Assembly: GCA_964478915.1 (NCBI GenBank)
Contig: CAYZKG010000024.1
Coordinates: 1-24,899 of the forward strand
Source of the DNA: CAYJUM01 sp964478915
GTDB lineage: Bacteria; Nitrospirota; Nitrospiria; Nitrospirales; Nitrospiraceae
DNA: 24,899 nucleotides
Reading direction: 5' to 3'
Shown piece after piece: positions 1-6,708 of this stretch. A program made the position numbers and the translations under genes. Positions within the stretch are counted from its first letter, which is position 1. Each line of letters begins with the position of its first letter. Below the pieces are notes generated by a model. It searched no databases. It had not been told where the DNA came from and saw only the letters and a list, made by a program, of their open reading frames with translations.

Positions 1-465
1 TGTGCGACGGCGCTGAAGCGGGATGGGCGCTGCTTGGCCAGCCTGACCCCTGACTACCTCGCCGCGCAAGACGAACTGCAGCAGCTGCAGGATTCCTGGC
101 GGGCGCTCCTCAGACAGGAAGCCGTGGCGGCGGCCGGCAAAGCCGCCGTAAGCCCGTCAGCACAGCGAGAGGCGGCCGACGCGTATGCCAGACTGCGGGA
201 GGCGCGTCGTCGGCACCAACCGACTTTGGATTGGTACGGAAAGGTCTATCGTCGCCTGCAGATGCGGATCGAAGAGGACCAACTGCTCACGGATGTCCAG
301 ACGGTGCTCTTCCCCACGCCCGGAATCCTGTTTTATCCCGTCATCCGGTGGAACATCCATTCAGTGATGTGGGACGGTGAAAATCCCGATGCCGACGCCG
401 ACCCCGTCACGCGCTTCTGCACCGACCGCCTTGTCGCCGACACGGTGTCAGTCACCGCGGAGTGA
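1..465 (+). CDS. Hypothetical protein, probably truncated at the window edge
   Basis: The frame is open from the first base and has G/C-rich third positions throughout, so the gene probably begins upstream of the window. The first start inside the window is a TTG at 34 with no clear ribosome binding site. From there the product is 143 residues. The N-terminal two thirds is Leu/Gln/Arg/Ala-rich and likely helical or coiled-coil; the C-terminal part is mixed (FPTPGILFYPVI, then an Asp/Pro stretch). There is no signal peptide or membrane segment. The helical part loosely recalls YlbF/YmcA-type small proteins, but I do not recognise the family with confidence. The TGA stop lies inside a GTGAGG repeat unit. 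Confidence 0.6.
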   Translation, partial: CATALKRDGRCLASLTPDYLAAQDELQQLQDSWRALLRQEAVAAAGKAAVSPSAQREAADAYARLREARRRHQPTLDWYGKVYRRLQMRIEEDQLLTDVQTVLFPTPGILFYPVIRWNIHSVMWDGENPDADADPVTRFCTDRLVADTVSVTAE

Positions 466-497
466 GGAGTGGGAAGGGGCTTTCAGAGGCTGGAGCA

Positions 498-584
498 AAG
501 AGGGTGGAGGGATGTCTCTACAGGAGGAAAGAGAGACATCAGTTACTTCGGGGCACAACCAAAGTAAACAGCCTCCACCCTCTT
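498..584. other. Perfect three-way-junction inverted repeat
   Basis: An outer stem of 13 bp pairs 498-510 with 572-584 (core GAGGGTGGAGG / CCTCCACCCTC). It encloses two hairpins. The first pairs 511-519 (GATGTCTCT) with 532-540 (AGAGACATC) around a 12-nt loop that contains AGGAGG. The second pairs 543-548 (TTACTT) with 562-567 (AAGTAA). Only 0, 2 and 4 bases are unpaired at the junction. It lies between two convergent genes. No T-run follows, so it is not a standard terminator, and no known RNA class was recognised. Confidence 0.75.
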
Positions 585-619
585 CATCAAACCAGATTGA
601 CGGTGTGATTTTCCACCCC

Positions 620-946
620 TCAATGGGGGGGGGGCTGCTGGGGCCAAAATTTGTGCCGGATCTGCGGAAGCTGGACGTTCTCGAAATTCGGAATGTCGTA
701 GAGGCAGCGGTCGATCGTGGCTACTTCCTCGGGCGTGAGCTCCAAGACCACCTTTTTCTTCCAAAACTGGTCCAACGTGAAATAGTCCGCCGACTGAGGC
801 TTTTCCTTCATCAGTTCTTGCATCTTCTTGAAACCCTCGGTATCGGTCCCGGGTATCCGGCCTTTGTTCTTGTCAATGCACCATTTCAGGACTTCGGCAA
901 CGCCGTACATCGTCAGTTCGATCTTCACCATCTCGGTCTCGGCCAT
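620..946 (-). CDS. Hypothetical cytoplasmic protein, 108 aa
   Basis: I chose the ATG at 946 because an AAGGAGG sits a few bases before it; the longer frame starting at 970 would place that site inside the gene. The product begins MAETEMVKIELTMYGVAEV and is highly charged, with alternating Lys/Glu helices and no membrane segment or signal peptide. The last codons (PQQPPPH) come from a run of ten C, so the C-terminus would change with tract length. A weak -10 (TAGAAT, read on the minus strand at 969-974) lies just upstream and would give a short leader. The family is not recognised. The strong Shine-Dalgarno site makes it a credible gene. Confidence 0.65.
   Translation of the reverse strand: MAETEMVKIELTMYGVAEVLKWCIDKNKGRIPGTDTEGFKKMQELMKEKPQSADYFTLDQFWKKKVVLELTPEEVATIDRCLYDIPNFENVQLPQIRHKFWPQQPPPH
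625..634. repeat. Homopolymer run of ten G
   Basis: Ten consecutive G on the plus strand fall in the last codons of the minus-strand gene that ends at 620. A change in tract length would shift the frame. With one C fewer, the frame stays open for about 60 further codons across the three-way junction. Confidence 0.95.
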
Positions 947-1067
947 CGCGTCCTCCTTGCTGGGCGCCATTCTACCGCCGCGCTGCTCCGGACTTCCAGA
1001 GGAAAAGCACGGCCACGGCAGGAATGCTGACGGTGTCTGCAGGCCAAGCCCGTGGCTCAGTCGGGAT

Positions 1068-1095
1068 TGCGAAGAGGCGTCCTCCTGGGTATACT
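1068..1095 (+). promoter_or_regulatory. Sigma-70 promoter for the small gene at 1133
   Basis: A -35 TTGCGA (1068-1073) and a -10 TATACT (1090-1095) are separated by 16 bp, predicting a start near 1102 and a leader of about 30 nt. The -10 is close to consensus; the -35 matches four of six bases. Confidence 0.55.
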
Positions 1096-1132
1096 TTTTT
1101 CGCCTTGCGCGTTACAGTTCTCCGAAACTTCG

Positions 1133-1327
1133 ATGGTCTTGAAGTTCGAATACGACCCGTTGGATACGGAGCATGCCGGGGGACACTTCTATCACGTCTG
1201 CCGCGGCCGGATCCAGGAACCGGAATTGAAAGTTCCGCCTCCCGATCACCCCTATGAATGCCCTGTCTGCGGGGTCGAGCTGGAATTTGAAGACTTTCGC
1301 ATCGCTCAGCAGAAGGGCTGGTTGTAG
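1133..1327 (+). CDS. Small Cys-pair protein, 64 aa
   Basis: The start at ATG 1133 is preferred over the longer frame from 1052 because a TATACT promoter element lies inside that extension. The product (MVLKFEYDPLD...) has a single CPVC knuckle near residues 47-50 and two His in a GHFYHVC segment near residues 17-23, which together could bind one zinc. It ends in a Phe/Glu-rich stretch and QQKGWL. The layout resembles small zinc-ribbon or rubredoxin-like domains, but the ligand set is not classic. It is followed 9 nt later by the lipoprotein gene, so the two may be co-transcribed. Function unknown. Confidence 0.55.
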   Translation: MVLKFEYDPLDTEHAGGHFYHVCRGRIQEPELKVPPPDHPYECPVCGVELEFEDFRIAQQKGWL

Positions 1328-1336
1328 CCTCCACTG

Positions 1337-2533
1337 ATGCGTCCGCCTCCGGCAGTTCGAGCCTGCTCCATTCGAACCGCGGTGCCGCTGGCCCTGCTCC
1401 TCGGGCTCGCTGCGCTGGCCGGATGCTCCAAGGCCGAGACCTTCGTTCCGCCAGACCTGTTTTATCTGTTCGCCAGCTACCCGGTGGGGAAGAACCCTAC
1501 CTCCGTCAGCACGGCGGACCTCAATCAAGACGGCTTCACCGATCTGATCACTACGAACATCGGGAACAATTCCTTGTCGGTCCTGTTTGGAAACGGAGAC
1601 GGGACCTTTAAAGAGCAGGTCCAACTGCAGGTCTGCAAGGAGCCTCGTGCCCTGGCGCTCAATGATCTGAATGCGGACGGACGGCTCGATCTCGCGGTGG
1701 CCTGCTCCGGCAGTGATCAGATCGCCATCTTTTTCGGCCTGGCCAACGGAACCTTCGGGACCGGCGAGCGGTACACCATCCCGCGGTCCCCCATCTCCAT
1801 CGTCAGCGGCGATTTCAACGGTGACCAGAAGCCGGATCTGGCGGTGGCCTTGCGCAACGATAAACTGAAGATCCTGTTCGGCACCGGCACCGGATCATTC
1901 ACGCATGGGCCGCTGTACGAATACGGCGATACCCCGACGTCGCTCGCCGCCGCCGACCTCAATCAGGACGGCAGGCTCGATCTGGCGGTGACCAACGGAG
2001 GACATATGAACAACGGGGTATCGATCTGGCTCGGCAATGGGGACGGGACCTTCCGGGGGCCGACCGACTATCCGACCGGCAAACGCCCGCTCGCCGTGAC
2101 CTTTGCGGACTTCAACAACGATCGGCTGACTGATTTGCTGGTGATCAACGGCGAGATGGATACGCTCACCACGTTCCTGGGCAACGGGAACGGAACCTTC
2201 CAGAACGGGAAGGAGTTCGGAGCGGATGCCGGGCCCGTGTACGGAGTGGCCCACGACTTTAACGGCGATCGGCTGGCGGACGTGGCGATCGTCAATATCC
2301 AATCCAACGACTTGTCCATCCTGTTCGGACGCGGCGACGGCACCTTCCGGTATCCGCCGATGAATTACAAGACCAAAGGCGGCCCGTTCGCCGTGGCGAT
2401 GCTGACCTTGCGCACCAATGAAACCGTGGAGCCCGGACTCGTCACGGCGAACAACGGCGGAAACAGCATCTCGATCTTCCTCCACCGCGGGCTGAAAGCC
2501 CCGACTTCACGGGCGGCCCCCGCCGCCTCCTGA
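1337..2533 (+). CDS. FG-GAP/VCBS repeat lipoprotein (beta-propeller)
   Basis: The 398-residue product has an N-terminal hydrophobic segment ending in a lipobox LAGC, with Cys30 as the lipid-modified residue, so it should be anchored in the envelope. The rest consists of repeats about 52 residues apart. Each has an Asp-rich calcium loop (ADLNQDG, GDFNGDQ, ADFNNDR and so on), then a hydrophobic strand and a closing FGNGDGTF-type motif. Six full repeats are visible. A seventh near the C-terminus keeps the strands (NNGGNSISIFLHRG) but has lost the Asp loop, giving a likely seven-bladed propeller. Such proteins act in adhesion or protein binding outside the cell. No enzyme domain is attached, so its partner is unknown. 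Confidence 0.85.
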   Translation: MRPPPAVRACSIRTAVPLALLLGLAALAGCSKAETFVPPDLFYLFASYPVGKNPTSVSTADLNQDGFTDLITTNIGNNSLSVLFGNGDGTFKEQVQLQVCKEPRALALNDLNADGRLDLAVACSGSDQIAIFFGLANGTFGTGERYTIPRSPISIVSGDFNGDQKPDLAVALRNDKLKILFGTGTGSFTHGPLYEYGDTPTSLAAADLNQDGRLDLAVTNGGHMNNGVSIWLGNGDGTFRGPTDYPTGKRPLAVTFADFNNDRLTDLLVINGEMDTLTTFLGNGNGTFQNGKEFGADAGPVYGVAHDFNGDRLADVAIVNIQSNDLSILFGRGDGTFRYPPMNYKTKGGPFAVAMLTLRTNETVEPGLVTANNGGNSISIFLHRGLKAPTSRAAPAAS

Positions 2534-2537
2534 TCCC

Positions 2538-2729
2538 ATGAGGACCTTTATGTGGTGGTTCAGCATCGGGTCTCTGATGACGTTGGCGGTCATCATGGTC
2601 CAGGGCGGGATCCGCGACCTGCTGTTCGAACCCGCCGGCGGCACCACTGCGATCACGTTCGCCACCACCATCTTAGGCGGGGGACTCTTGGCGGGTTGTT
2701 CCGCGCTGATCATCAATCGTCTGCGGTAA
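2538..2729 (+). CDS. Small two-helix membrane protein, 63 aa
   Basis: Starts 4 nt after the lipoprotein stop, so it is probably in the same transcript. Two hydrophobic helices are evident (about residues 6-24 and 37-59), joined by a short polar loop with RDLLFEPAGG; the protein ends in NRLR. An alternative ATG at 2550 (residue 5) has a better-spaced AGGA before it and would give 59 residues. No family recognised. It may be a small inner-membrane protein of the hairpin type. Confidence 0.55.
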   Translation: MRTFMWWFSIGSLMTLAVIMVQGGIRDLLFEPAGGTTAITFATTILGGGLLAGCSALIINRLR

Positions 2730-2744
2730 AGACGCCAGAATTGC

Positions 2745-2773
2745 TTGACTCCCGGAGGAGCTACACATACAAT
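2745..2773 (+). promoter_or_regulatory. Strong sigma-70 promoter
   Basis: TTGACT (2745-2750), a 17-bp spacer and TACAAT (2768-2773) give a near-consensus promoter with a predicted start near 2780. It drives the small Cys-pair gene at 2816 and probably the carboxypeptidase after it. Confidence 0.75.
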
Positions 2774-2815
2774 CCGGCTCGTGACGGTCTGGCGCGATTC
2801 GAGCACGGTGAGCAC

Positions 2816-3004
2816 ATGAACTGTCTCAAGTGCCGGGGGTACATGATGGTGGAGCGGCACTATACGATGATCAACCGCCGGCTCTATGCCCGGTGCTTGA
2901 ACTGCGGGTTCTGGCTGGATCTGGCCGACCTCCTGCGATTCTTCCATAAGGTGCTGGACAGCGGGTTCAAGGGCTCCAAGGTTCATGAAACGTTCGGCCT
3001 CTGA
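2816..3004 (+). CDS. Small zinc-ribbon-like protein, 62 aa
   Basis: The start ATG at 2816 follows a strong promoter by about 36 nt and a GGTGAG ribosome site. The product starts MNCLKC and carries two CxxC knuckles, CLKC near residues 3-6 and CLNC near residues 28-31. That is the four-cysteine layout of a zinc ribbon. After the second knuckle comes a hydrophobic or amphipathic helix (DLADLLRFFHKVLD). No catalytic domain is present, so it is probably a structural or nucleic-acid/protein binding module. It lies 3 nt before the DacA-type gene and is likely co-transcribed. Function unknown. Confidence 0.65.
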   Translation: MNCLKCRGYMMVERHYTMINRRLYARCLNCGFWLDLADLLRFFHKVLDSGFKGSKVHETFGL

Positions 3005-3007
3005 GGC

Positions 3008-4018
3008 ATGAGCAATCGCCCTCTGCGATGCCGCCTCAAGCGGCCGGACGCGCCTCAGCGGCGATGGCTTGTTCCGCTGTGCCTGGCGATGTTTCTGCTG
3101 GGGCTGCCGGCTTCGCCTCCATCAGCAGCGGCCGCGCATCGTAGCTCCATTTCACTGACTCCTCCGACCGGGTTCTCGCAGACGTTCAGGTCCTCCGTTC
3201 CCAAGGTCGCCTCCTCGGCTCACAGCATCCTGCTCAAGGACCTGACCGCCGGACGGATTCTCTACCAATACCAGCCCACCCGCCGGGTGTTTCCGGCCAG
3301 TCTCACCAAAATCATGTCGGCGATGGTGATCCTGGAGCGTGCTGATCTGGAAGAGTATGTGACGGTCAGTCGCCGGGCGGCGTCGGCCCCGAGCGTCCGG
3401 TTGCGGCTACAGACCGGGCAGGTGTTCCGCCTGGGAGATCTGCTCAAGGCGATGCTGATTACGTCGGCGAACGATGCCTGCCTGGCGGCGGTCGAGCACG
3501 TGGGTGGATCGGAAGAGGGGTTTGTCAGGCTGATGAACGAAAGGGCCGCGGACCTCGGTCTGGTGAACACGAACTTCAGCAACGCGTGCGGATTCGATAC
3601 GCCGAACCATTACTCGACCGCCCTGGATCTGGCCATCTTGAGCGAGGCCGCCATGCAACACCCGACCTTTCGGGCGTTTGTCCGGGAGGAAATCGAGGTG
3701 ATCAGCCCGATCAATGCCAACCGGTCCTACCTGTTGCGGAACACCAACCGCCTGCTGGGCCGGATGCCGGGAGTGGAAGGAGTGAAGACGGGCTTCACCT
3801 CGCGCGCCGGCCGGTGTCTCATCGTGAAGGTCTCCCAGGGCGGCAAGGAGCTTCTCCTCGTTCTGCTCCATGCCCACCGGCGGTGGAACACCGCCACATC
3901 CCTGATCCATTACGGGATCGACGCGTTGCAGGCCGGCACCGCAGAGACCCTCGCAGGCCCGCTCGCCAGGATGGCGGGTCAGAGGGGAAGCTCGGGCGGA
4001 AGAGTCGGATCTCCGTAG
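3008..4018 (+). CDS. D-alanyl-D-alanine carboxypeptidase (S11, DacA/PBP5 type)
   Basis: A serine-type DD-peptidase that trims the terminal D-Ala from peptidoglycan stem peptides in the periplasm. The three penicillin-binding motifs are all present: SLTK with nucleophile Ser98 and Lys101, SAN at 153-155, and KTG at 260-262. An N-terminal signal (WLVPLCLAMFLLGLPA, about residues 20-36) follows a long basic n-region. At 336 residues it is shorter than typical PBP5 (about 400). The C-terminal beta domain and amphipathic membrane helix appear to be missing, so it may be soluble in the periplasm. Its last 40 bp overlap the end of the opposite-strand gene. It follows the small zinc-ribbon gene by 3 nt. 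Confidence 0.9.
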   Translation: MSNRPLRCRLKRPDAPQRRWLVPLCLAMFLLGLPASPPSAAAAHRSSISLTPPTGFSQTFRSSVPKVASSAHSILLKDLTAGRILYQYQPTRRVFPASLTKIMSAMVILERADLEEYVTVSRRAASAPSVRLRLQTGQVFRLGDLLKAMLITSANDACLAAVEHVGGSEEGFVRLMNERAADLGLVNTNFSNACGFDTPNHYSTALDLAILSEAAMQHPTFRAFVREEIEVISPINANRSYLLRNTNRLLGRMPGVEGVKTGFTSRAGRCLIVKVSQGGKELLLVLLHAHRRWNTATSLIHYGIDALQAGTAETLAGPLARMAGQRGSSGGRVGSP

Positions 4019-4407
4019 GACAGAATCAGGCGCTGTCCCTTCTCATTCGACTGGATCACTAGCTGGAGGCGGGTTCCCGGCCGCATTTCTTTCAGCGCGT
4101 CGAATTGAGCCTGATCTTTGGGATAGACCAGTAACATCCAGTCGCCTTCCAGTTGTCTCCACCGCTTCCCTGAGGGATGCTGCTCGAGTCGCAACTCCCA
4201 GTCCAGCCAGACCGCCCGCTCGGAATGATCAATCAATCGGAGTCGGCCCTGGATGGTAGTGGGATGGGTGAAATCCAAGAGCTGGAGCTGGGCGTCGAAC
4301 GGGTTGCGATCGTCCGGCTGGAGCGGACTCTGGCTGAGAGCGGAAGGGCTGGGCAGGGCGATGCAGGCGAACAAGACTAGGACGGAGAATACAGCCCGCG
4401 GCGGCAT
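3979..4407 (-). CDS. Secreted protein of unknown function, 142 aa
   Basis: Start ATG at 4407, 7 nt after the upstream minus-strand gene, hence likely one operon. Residues 1-25 form a clear signal peptide (VFSVLVLFACIALPSPSALS). The mature part is polar, with a predicted beta-rich layout (TIQGRLRLID, AVWLDWELRLEQ, GDWMLLVYP, TRLQLVIQ), which could form a small barrel. The family is not recognised. The gene ends in a 40-bp tail-to-tail overlap with the carboxypeptidase gene, so the two mRNAs are complementary at their 3' ends. Confidence 0.65.
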   Translation of the reverse strand: MPPRAVFSVLVLFACIALPSPSALSQSPLQPDDRNPFDAQLQLLDFTHPTTIQGRLRLIDHSERAVWLDWELRLEQHPSGKRWRQLEGDWMLLVYPKDQAQFDALKEMRPGTRLQLVIQSNEKGQRLILSYGDPTLPPELPL

Positions 4408-4414
4408 GACTTCA

Positions 4415-4942
4415 TCACTGCGGCAAACTGAACTCGATGTTGATATCCTTTCCCAGGTAGTTGACCAAGTAGCCTTTTTGGTCGTAGCGCAGCACGGCAC
4501 CCATCACATTCTCATCGGTGTAGTCTTCCTTGCCGAGGATCTTTCGGATCTCGTCCGGGCTCTCGCTGTTCAGAATGTTCCGGAAGATGCCTCGCGCTTT
4601 GTGAGCAAAACGGTTGTTGATGAAGATGAGGTCCACCTTCCCGTCCAGCATGCGGACACCGGCCATCGGTCCCGTCGGCTTCCGTTGATCGAGAAGCAGG
4701 ATGAAGGTGGCCTCCTGCTCGGCTTTCACACCCGGGATCTTCTCGTTGATGAGGATGTCGTACGCCTTGCCTTCCGGATCTCCAAGCTTCACGCCGAATA
4801 ACGAAATATCAGTGCTTTTAAACGTCTTGGGGTCCATGACGTCGTTCTTACTGAGCTCGTAGGGCTCGGCCCCGGCGATGCCGAGCCACACGGACACGAC
4901 GCACAGTATCGTCAAGACCGGGATCCAGCGTCTTCCGTCCAT
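4415..4942 (-). CDS. Secreted protein of unknown function, 175 aa
   Basis: Start ATG at 4942 is set by AAGGAGG about 5 nt upstream. Residues 1-25 form a signal peptide (WIPVLTILCVVSVWLGIAGA). The mature protein is mixed alpha/beta, with segments such as TDISLFGVKLGDPEGKAYDIL and SPDEIRKILGKEDYTDEN. These resemble the short 'GkskeEV..lLG' modules found in periplasmic lipoproteins of the SmpA/BamE kind, where a small repeat senses or binds partners. That similarity is only suggestive. It has its own promoter (4981-5010) and is followed by the other secreted gene, so the two may work together in the envelope. Confidence 0.7.
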   Translation of the reverse strand: MDGRRWIPVLTILCVVSVWLGIAGAEPYELSKNDVMDPKTFKSTDISLFGVKLGDPEGKAYDILINEKIPGVKAEQEATFILLLDQRKPTGPMAGVRMLDGKVDLIFINNRFAHKARGIFRNILNSESPDEIRKILGKEDYTDENVMGAVLRYDQKGYLVNYLGKDINIEFSLPQ

Positions 4943-4980
4943 CGGCTCCTCCTTATGAAAACGTCTCGAAAATCGCCGGC

Positions 4981-5010
4981 ATTGTAGCCGACGGCTGACG
5001 ACAGTTGCAA
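4981..5010 (-). promoter_or_regulatory. Promoter of the secreted-protein operon
   Basis: Read on the minus strand: TTGCAA (5005-5010), an 18-bp spacer, TACAAT (4981-4986). The predicted start is near 4974, giving a leader of about 30 nt that includes the AAGGAGG site. Confidence 0.65.
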
Positions 5011-5038
5011 GGCAACGGCGGCTTGTCGTACGCCGTGC

Positions 5039-5067
5039 TTGCGAAATCCCAGGGCCTGGCGTATGAC
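5039..5067 (+). promoter_or_regulatory. Probable promoter of the GNAT gene
   Basis: TTGCGA (5039-5044), a 17-bp spacer and TATGAC (5062-5067) predict a start near 5074 and a leader of about 24 nt before the ATG at 5098. Both boxes match four of six bases. Confidence 0.45.
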
Positions 5068-5097
5068 AAGTCGGCGGGCGACCTGGATCAGCGGGCG

Positions 5098-5580
5098 ATG
5101 ATTCGATTCAGACGGGCTACCGAACAGGACTTCCCCGATATTTTGCGGATTCAGCGCGAAGCCTTTTCAGCGTACCTCAGCGCCTACGAAGTCACCGCAT
5201 GGACCACCGAGCCTCTCGAGAGCGTGAAGCTGGACGCGGCCGACAAAGTCATTCTCGTGGCAGAGTCCGAGGGGATCGTGGTCGGCTCCGTCCGCTTCTG
5301 GACGGTCGCCGGAGTCTGCGTCATCCGGCTTCTCTCCGTGAGCCCCGCCTATCAGGGCCGGGGGATCGGGAAGGGTCTCATGCGGGAGGTGGAGCGGATG
5401 GCGGCCCCGGGGACCCACAAGTTCCACGTCTGCACGATGCTGCGCACGGCCCGCAATATCGGCCTGTTTTTGAGCCTCGGCTATCGCCCCGAATCCCTGC
5501 TGCCGACCCACTACAACAAGCTGGATCTGATTTGTTTTGCCAAATATCTCGAGGAACCGGTCACCTTGCCGCCAGGGTGA
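5098..5580 (+). CDS. GNAT-family N-acetyltransferase
   Basis: A 160-residue single-domain acetyltransferase using acetyl-CoA; the acceptor cannot be read from sequence. It begins MIRFRRATEQDFPDILRIQ, the usual strand 1-helix 1 of the fold. The acetyl-CoA pyrophosphate loop is clear: VSPAYQGRGIGKGLMREVE (about residues 80-98), containing Q-x-x-G-x-G. The C-terminal half has the typical FLSLGYRPES motif. The start at 5098 is chosen because it begins the conserved fold and lies downstream of a promoter-like sequence; the longer frame from 5005 adds unrelated residues. It converges with the minus-strand gene ending at 5615, with a hairpin between them. Confidence 0.85.
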   Translation: MIRFRRATEQDFPDILRIQREAFSAYLSAYEVTAWTTEPLESVKLDAADKVILVAESEGIVVGSVRFWTVAGVCVIRLLSVSPAYQGRGIGKGLMREVERMAAPGTHKFHVCTMLRTARNIGLFLSLGYRPESLLPTHYNKLDLICFAKYLEEPVTLPPG

Positions 5581-5581
5581 T

Positions 5582-5608
5582 GAGGAGCCGGCCCGGGTCC
5601 TGCTCCTC
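5582..5608. terminator. Stem-loop between convergent genes
   Basis: GAGGAGC (5582-5588) pairs perfectly with GCTCCTC (5602-5608) around a 13-nt GC-rich loop, immediately after the GNAT stop and 6 nt before the end of the opposing gene. It is symmetric, so it could act on both strands. There is no T-run, so intrinsic termination is uncertain. Confidence 0.4.
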
Positions 5609-5614
5609 CCCGTG

Positions 5615-5905
5615 TCATGGGCGGTCGCGCTGAGCCTCCCAGAGCAGCGAGCCTATCCTCTGAAGCCGTTGAAAATATGCGGAGGCCTCCCCCTCGAGCT
5701 CCGGGAGGAGCGCATCGAGGTCAGCCAGACAACTCTCCAAGATATCAAGCCGCCGCTCATCCAAACCCTGCGCCGACTCCAGGTAATAGATGACGCACCC
5801 ACCGATGACCGTATCGAGCGTCATCAATTCCCCCTCGTTGGGCCCGACGGACTGGGGCCATCCCGAGGATTGATGGATTTCCCAGAGAGGCAACAGGTCC
5901 TTCAT
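5615..5905 (-). CDS. Hypothetical protein, 96 aa
   Basis: Start ATG at 5905 overlaps the stop of the upstream membrane-protein gene by 4 nt (ATGA), the usual sign of translational coupling. The product begins MKDLLPLWEIHQSSGWPQSV, has a short hydrophobic stretch (TVIGGCVIYYLE) and then an acidic, Leu-rich helical C-terminus (RRLDILESCLADLDALLPELE). No signal peptide. The helical part could form a coiled coil. Family not recognised. Its job is presumably linked to the two membrane proteins it is coupled to. Confidence 0.6.
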   Translation of the reverse strand: MKDLLPLWEIHQSSGWPQSVGPNEGELMTLDTVIGGCVIYYLESAQGLDERRLDILESCLADLDALLPELEGEASAYFQRLQRIGSLLWEAQRDRP

Positions 5906-6282
5906 CGTCCCGCTCGTATGAGGTCGATCGCCAGGAGGGTCACCAGGGCCATCGAAACCACCCCGGCAATTTGGTCCACCCACAAGGGTCTCCTGCGCCA
6001 CCATTCAAGCAGCGTGGCCAGCATGGGGACGGGCAAGCCGAGCAGCAGCAGGCCTTTGACCACAGCCAGCCCGCCTATGCTCACCCACACCCAGTAGCCA
6101 TTCAGTCCGGAAGTCCCCACGATCAGCACCAACCCTGCCACCATGATCGCCTGCCCCCACAGCAGACGGCGAAGAGGCTGAGCCATCTGGCGAGCGATCC
6201 AGTCTCGCCACCAGGAAGGCGCGGCGATCGACGCCAGAGCCATTCCCCCCCACACAATGCTGATCACACCAAGGAGGATCAT
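5902..6282 (-). CDS. Membrane protein, paralogue of the gene upstream, 126 aa
   Basis: Start ATG at 6282 (MILLGVISIVWGGMAL), 7 nt after the stop of the preceding gene. Four hydrophobic segments are visible, around residues 1-18, 45-62, 66-84 and 104-122. The middle contains VGTSGLNGYW...GGLAVVKGLLLLGLP, which matches at the same place the LGTSGLRYQP...GAVMVVKGLFFALGP of its neighbour (6290-6676). The two are tandem paralogues. There are no catalytic motifs. The fold resembles small four-helix inner-membrane proteins of unknown function. Confidence 0.7.
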   Translation of the reverse strand: MILLGVISIVWGGMALASIAAPSWWRDWIARQMAQPLRRLLWGQAIMVAGLVLIVGTSGLNGYWVWVSIGGLAVVKGLLLLGLPVPMLATLLEWWRRRPLWVDQIAGVVSMALVTLLAIDLIRAGR

Positions 6283-6289
6283 GATCCCG

Positions 6290-6676
6290 TTACTGAGCTC
6301 CCAGCCATCCCACCGCGTGGAGCAGCAGTAGTGCCAGCGCGCAGAGCCCCAGGCCCCAGAACCGGTAATCCACATCGTCCCGACGCAAGCACCAGTCCAG
6401 GAGCTCGCGGCGCCACCGGTCGGGTCCGAGCGCGAAGAAGAGGCCCTTGACCACCATTACGGCGCCGGCAATCAGCCAGAGGGGCTGATAGCGCAGCCCG
6501 CTGGTGCCGAGCAGGAGAAGGATTCCCAGGCAGGCCCCTACCCCTTCCCACTGAAGGAGAGTCGGGGCGAGTGTCAGGACTTCCCGCACCCGCTCGATTA
6601 CTCGACGCGGAGCCACCAGCAGCGCCAGACCGTCGGCCATCCACACTCCGGCGATTGCGGCGAGAATGTATCTCAT
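6290..6676 (-). CDS. Membrane protein, paralogue of the gene downstream, 128 aa
   Basis: Start ATG at 6676 (MRYILAAIAGVWMADGLALL); only a weak ribosome site is seen. Four hydrophobic segments sit at about residues 3-20, 44-58, 66-86 and 105-123, with a basic patch after the third (PDRWRRELLDWCLRRDD). The shared GTSGL and VVKGL motifs and equal length show common ancestry with the 5902-6282 product. First gene of a three-gene operon; 32 nt separate its start from the end of the glutamate dehydrogenase gene. Function unknown. Confidence 0.7.
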   Translation of the reverse strand: MRYILAAIAGVWMADGLALLVAPRRVIERVREVLTLAPTLLQWEGVGACLGILLLLGTSGLRYQPLWLIAGAVMVVKGLFFALGPDRWRRELLDWCLRRDDVDYRFWGLGLCALALLLLHAVGWLGAQ

Positions 6677-6708
6677 CTTTGGCTCGTCACAGGCGAGCCA
6701 AGCTTGCC

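Noticed and set aside
498..584. Hammerhead ribozyme or integron attC site
   Set aside because: The junction lacks the CUGANGA/GAAA core on either strand (one partial CUGAUG only), and the attC GTTRRRY/RYYYAAC ends are absent.
377..1030. 217-codon plus-strand frame
   Set aside because: It runs antisense to the 108-residue gene, which has a strong ribosome site, and crosses the three-way junction.
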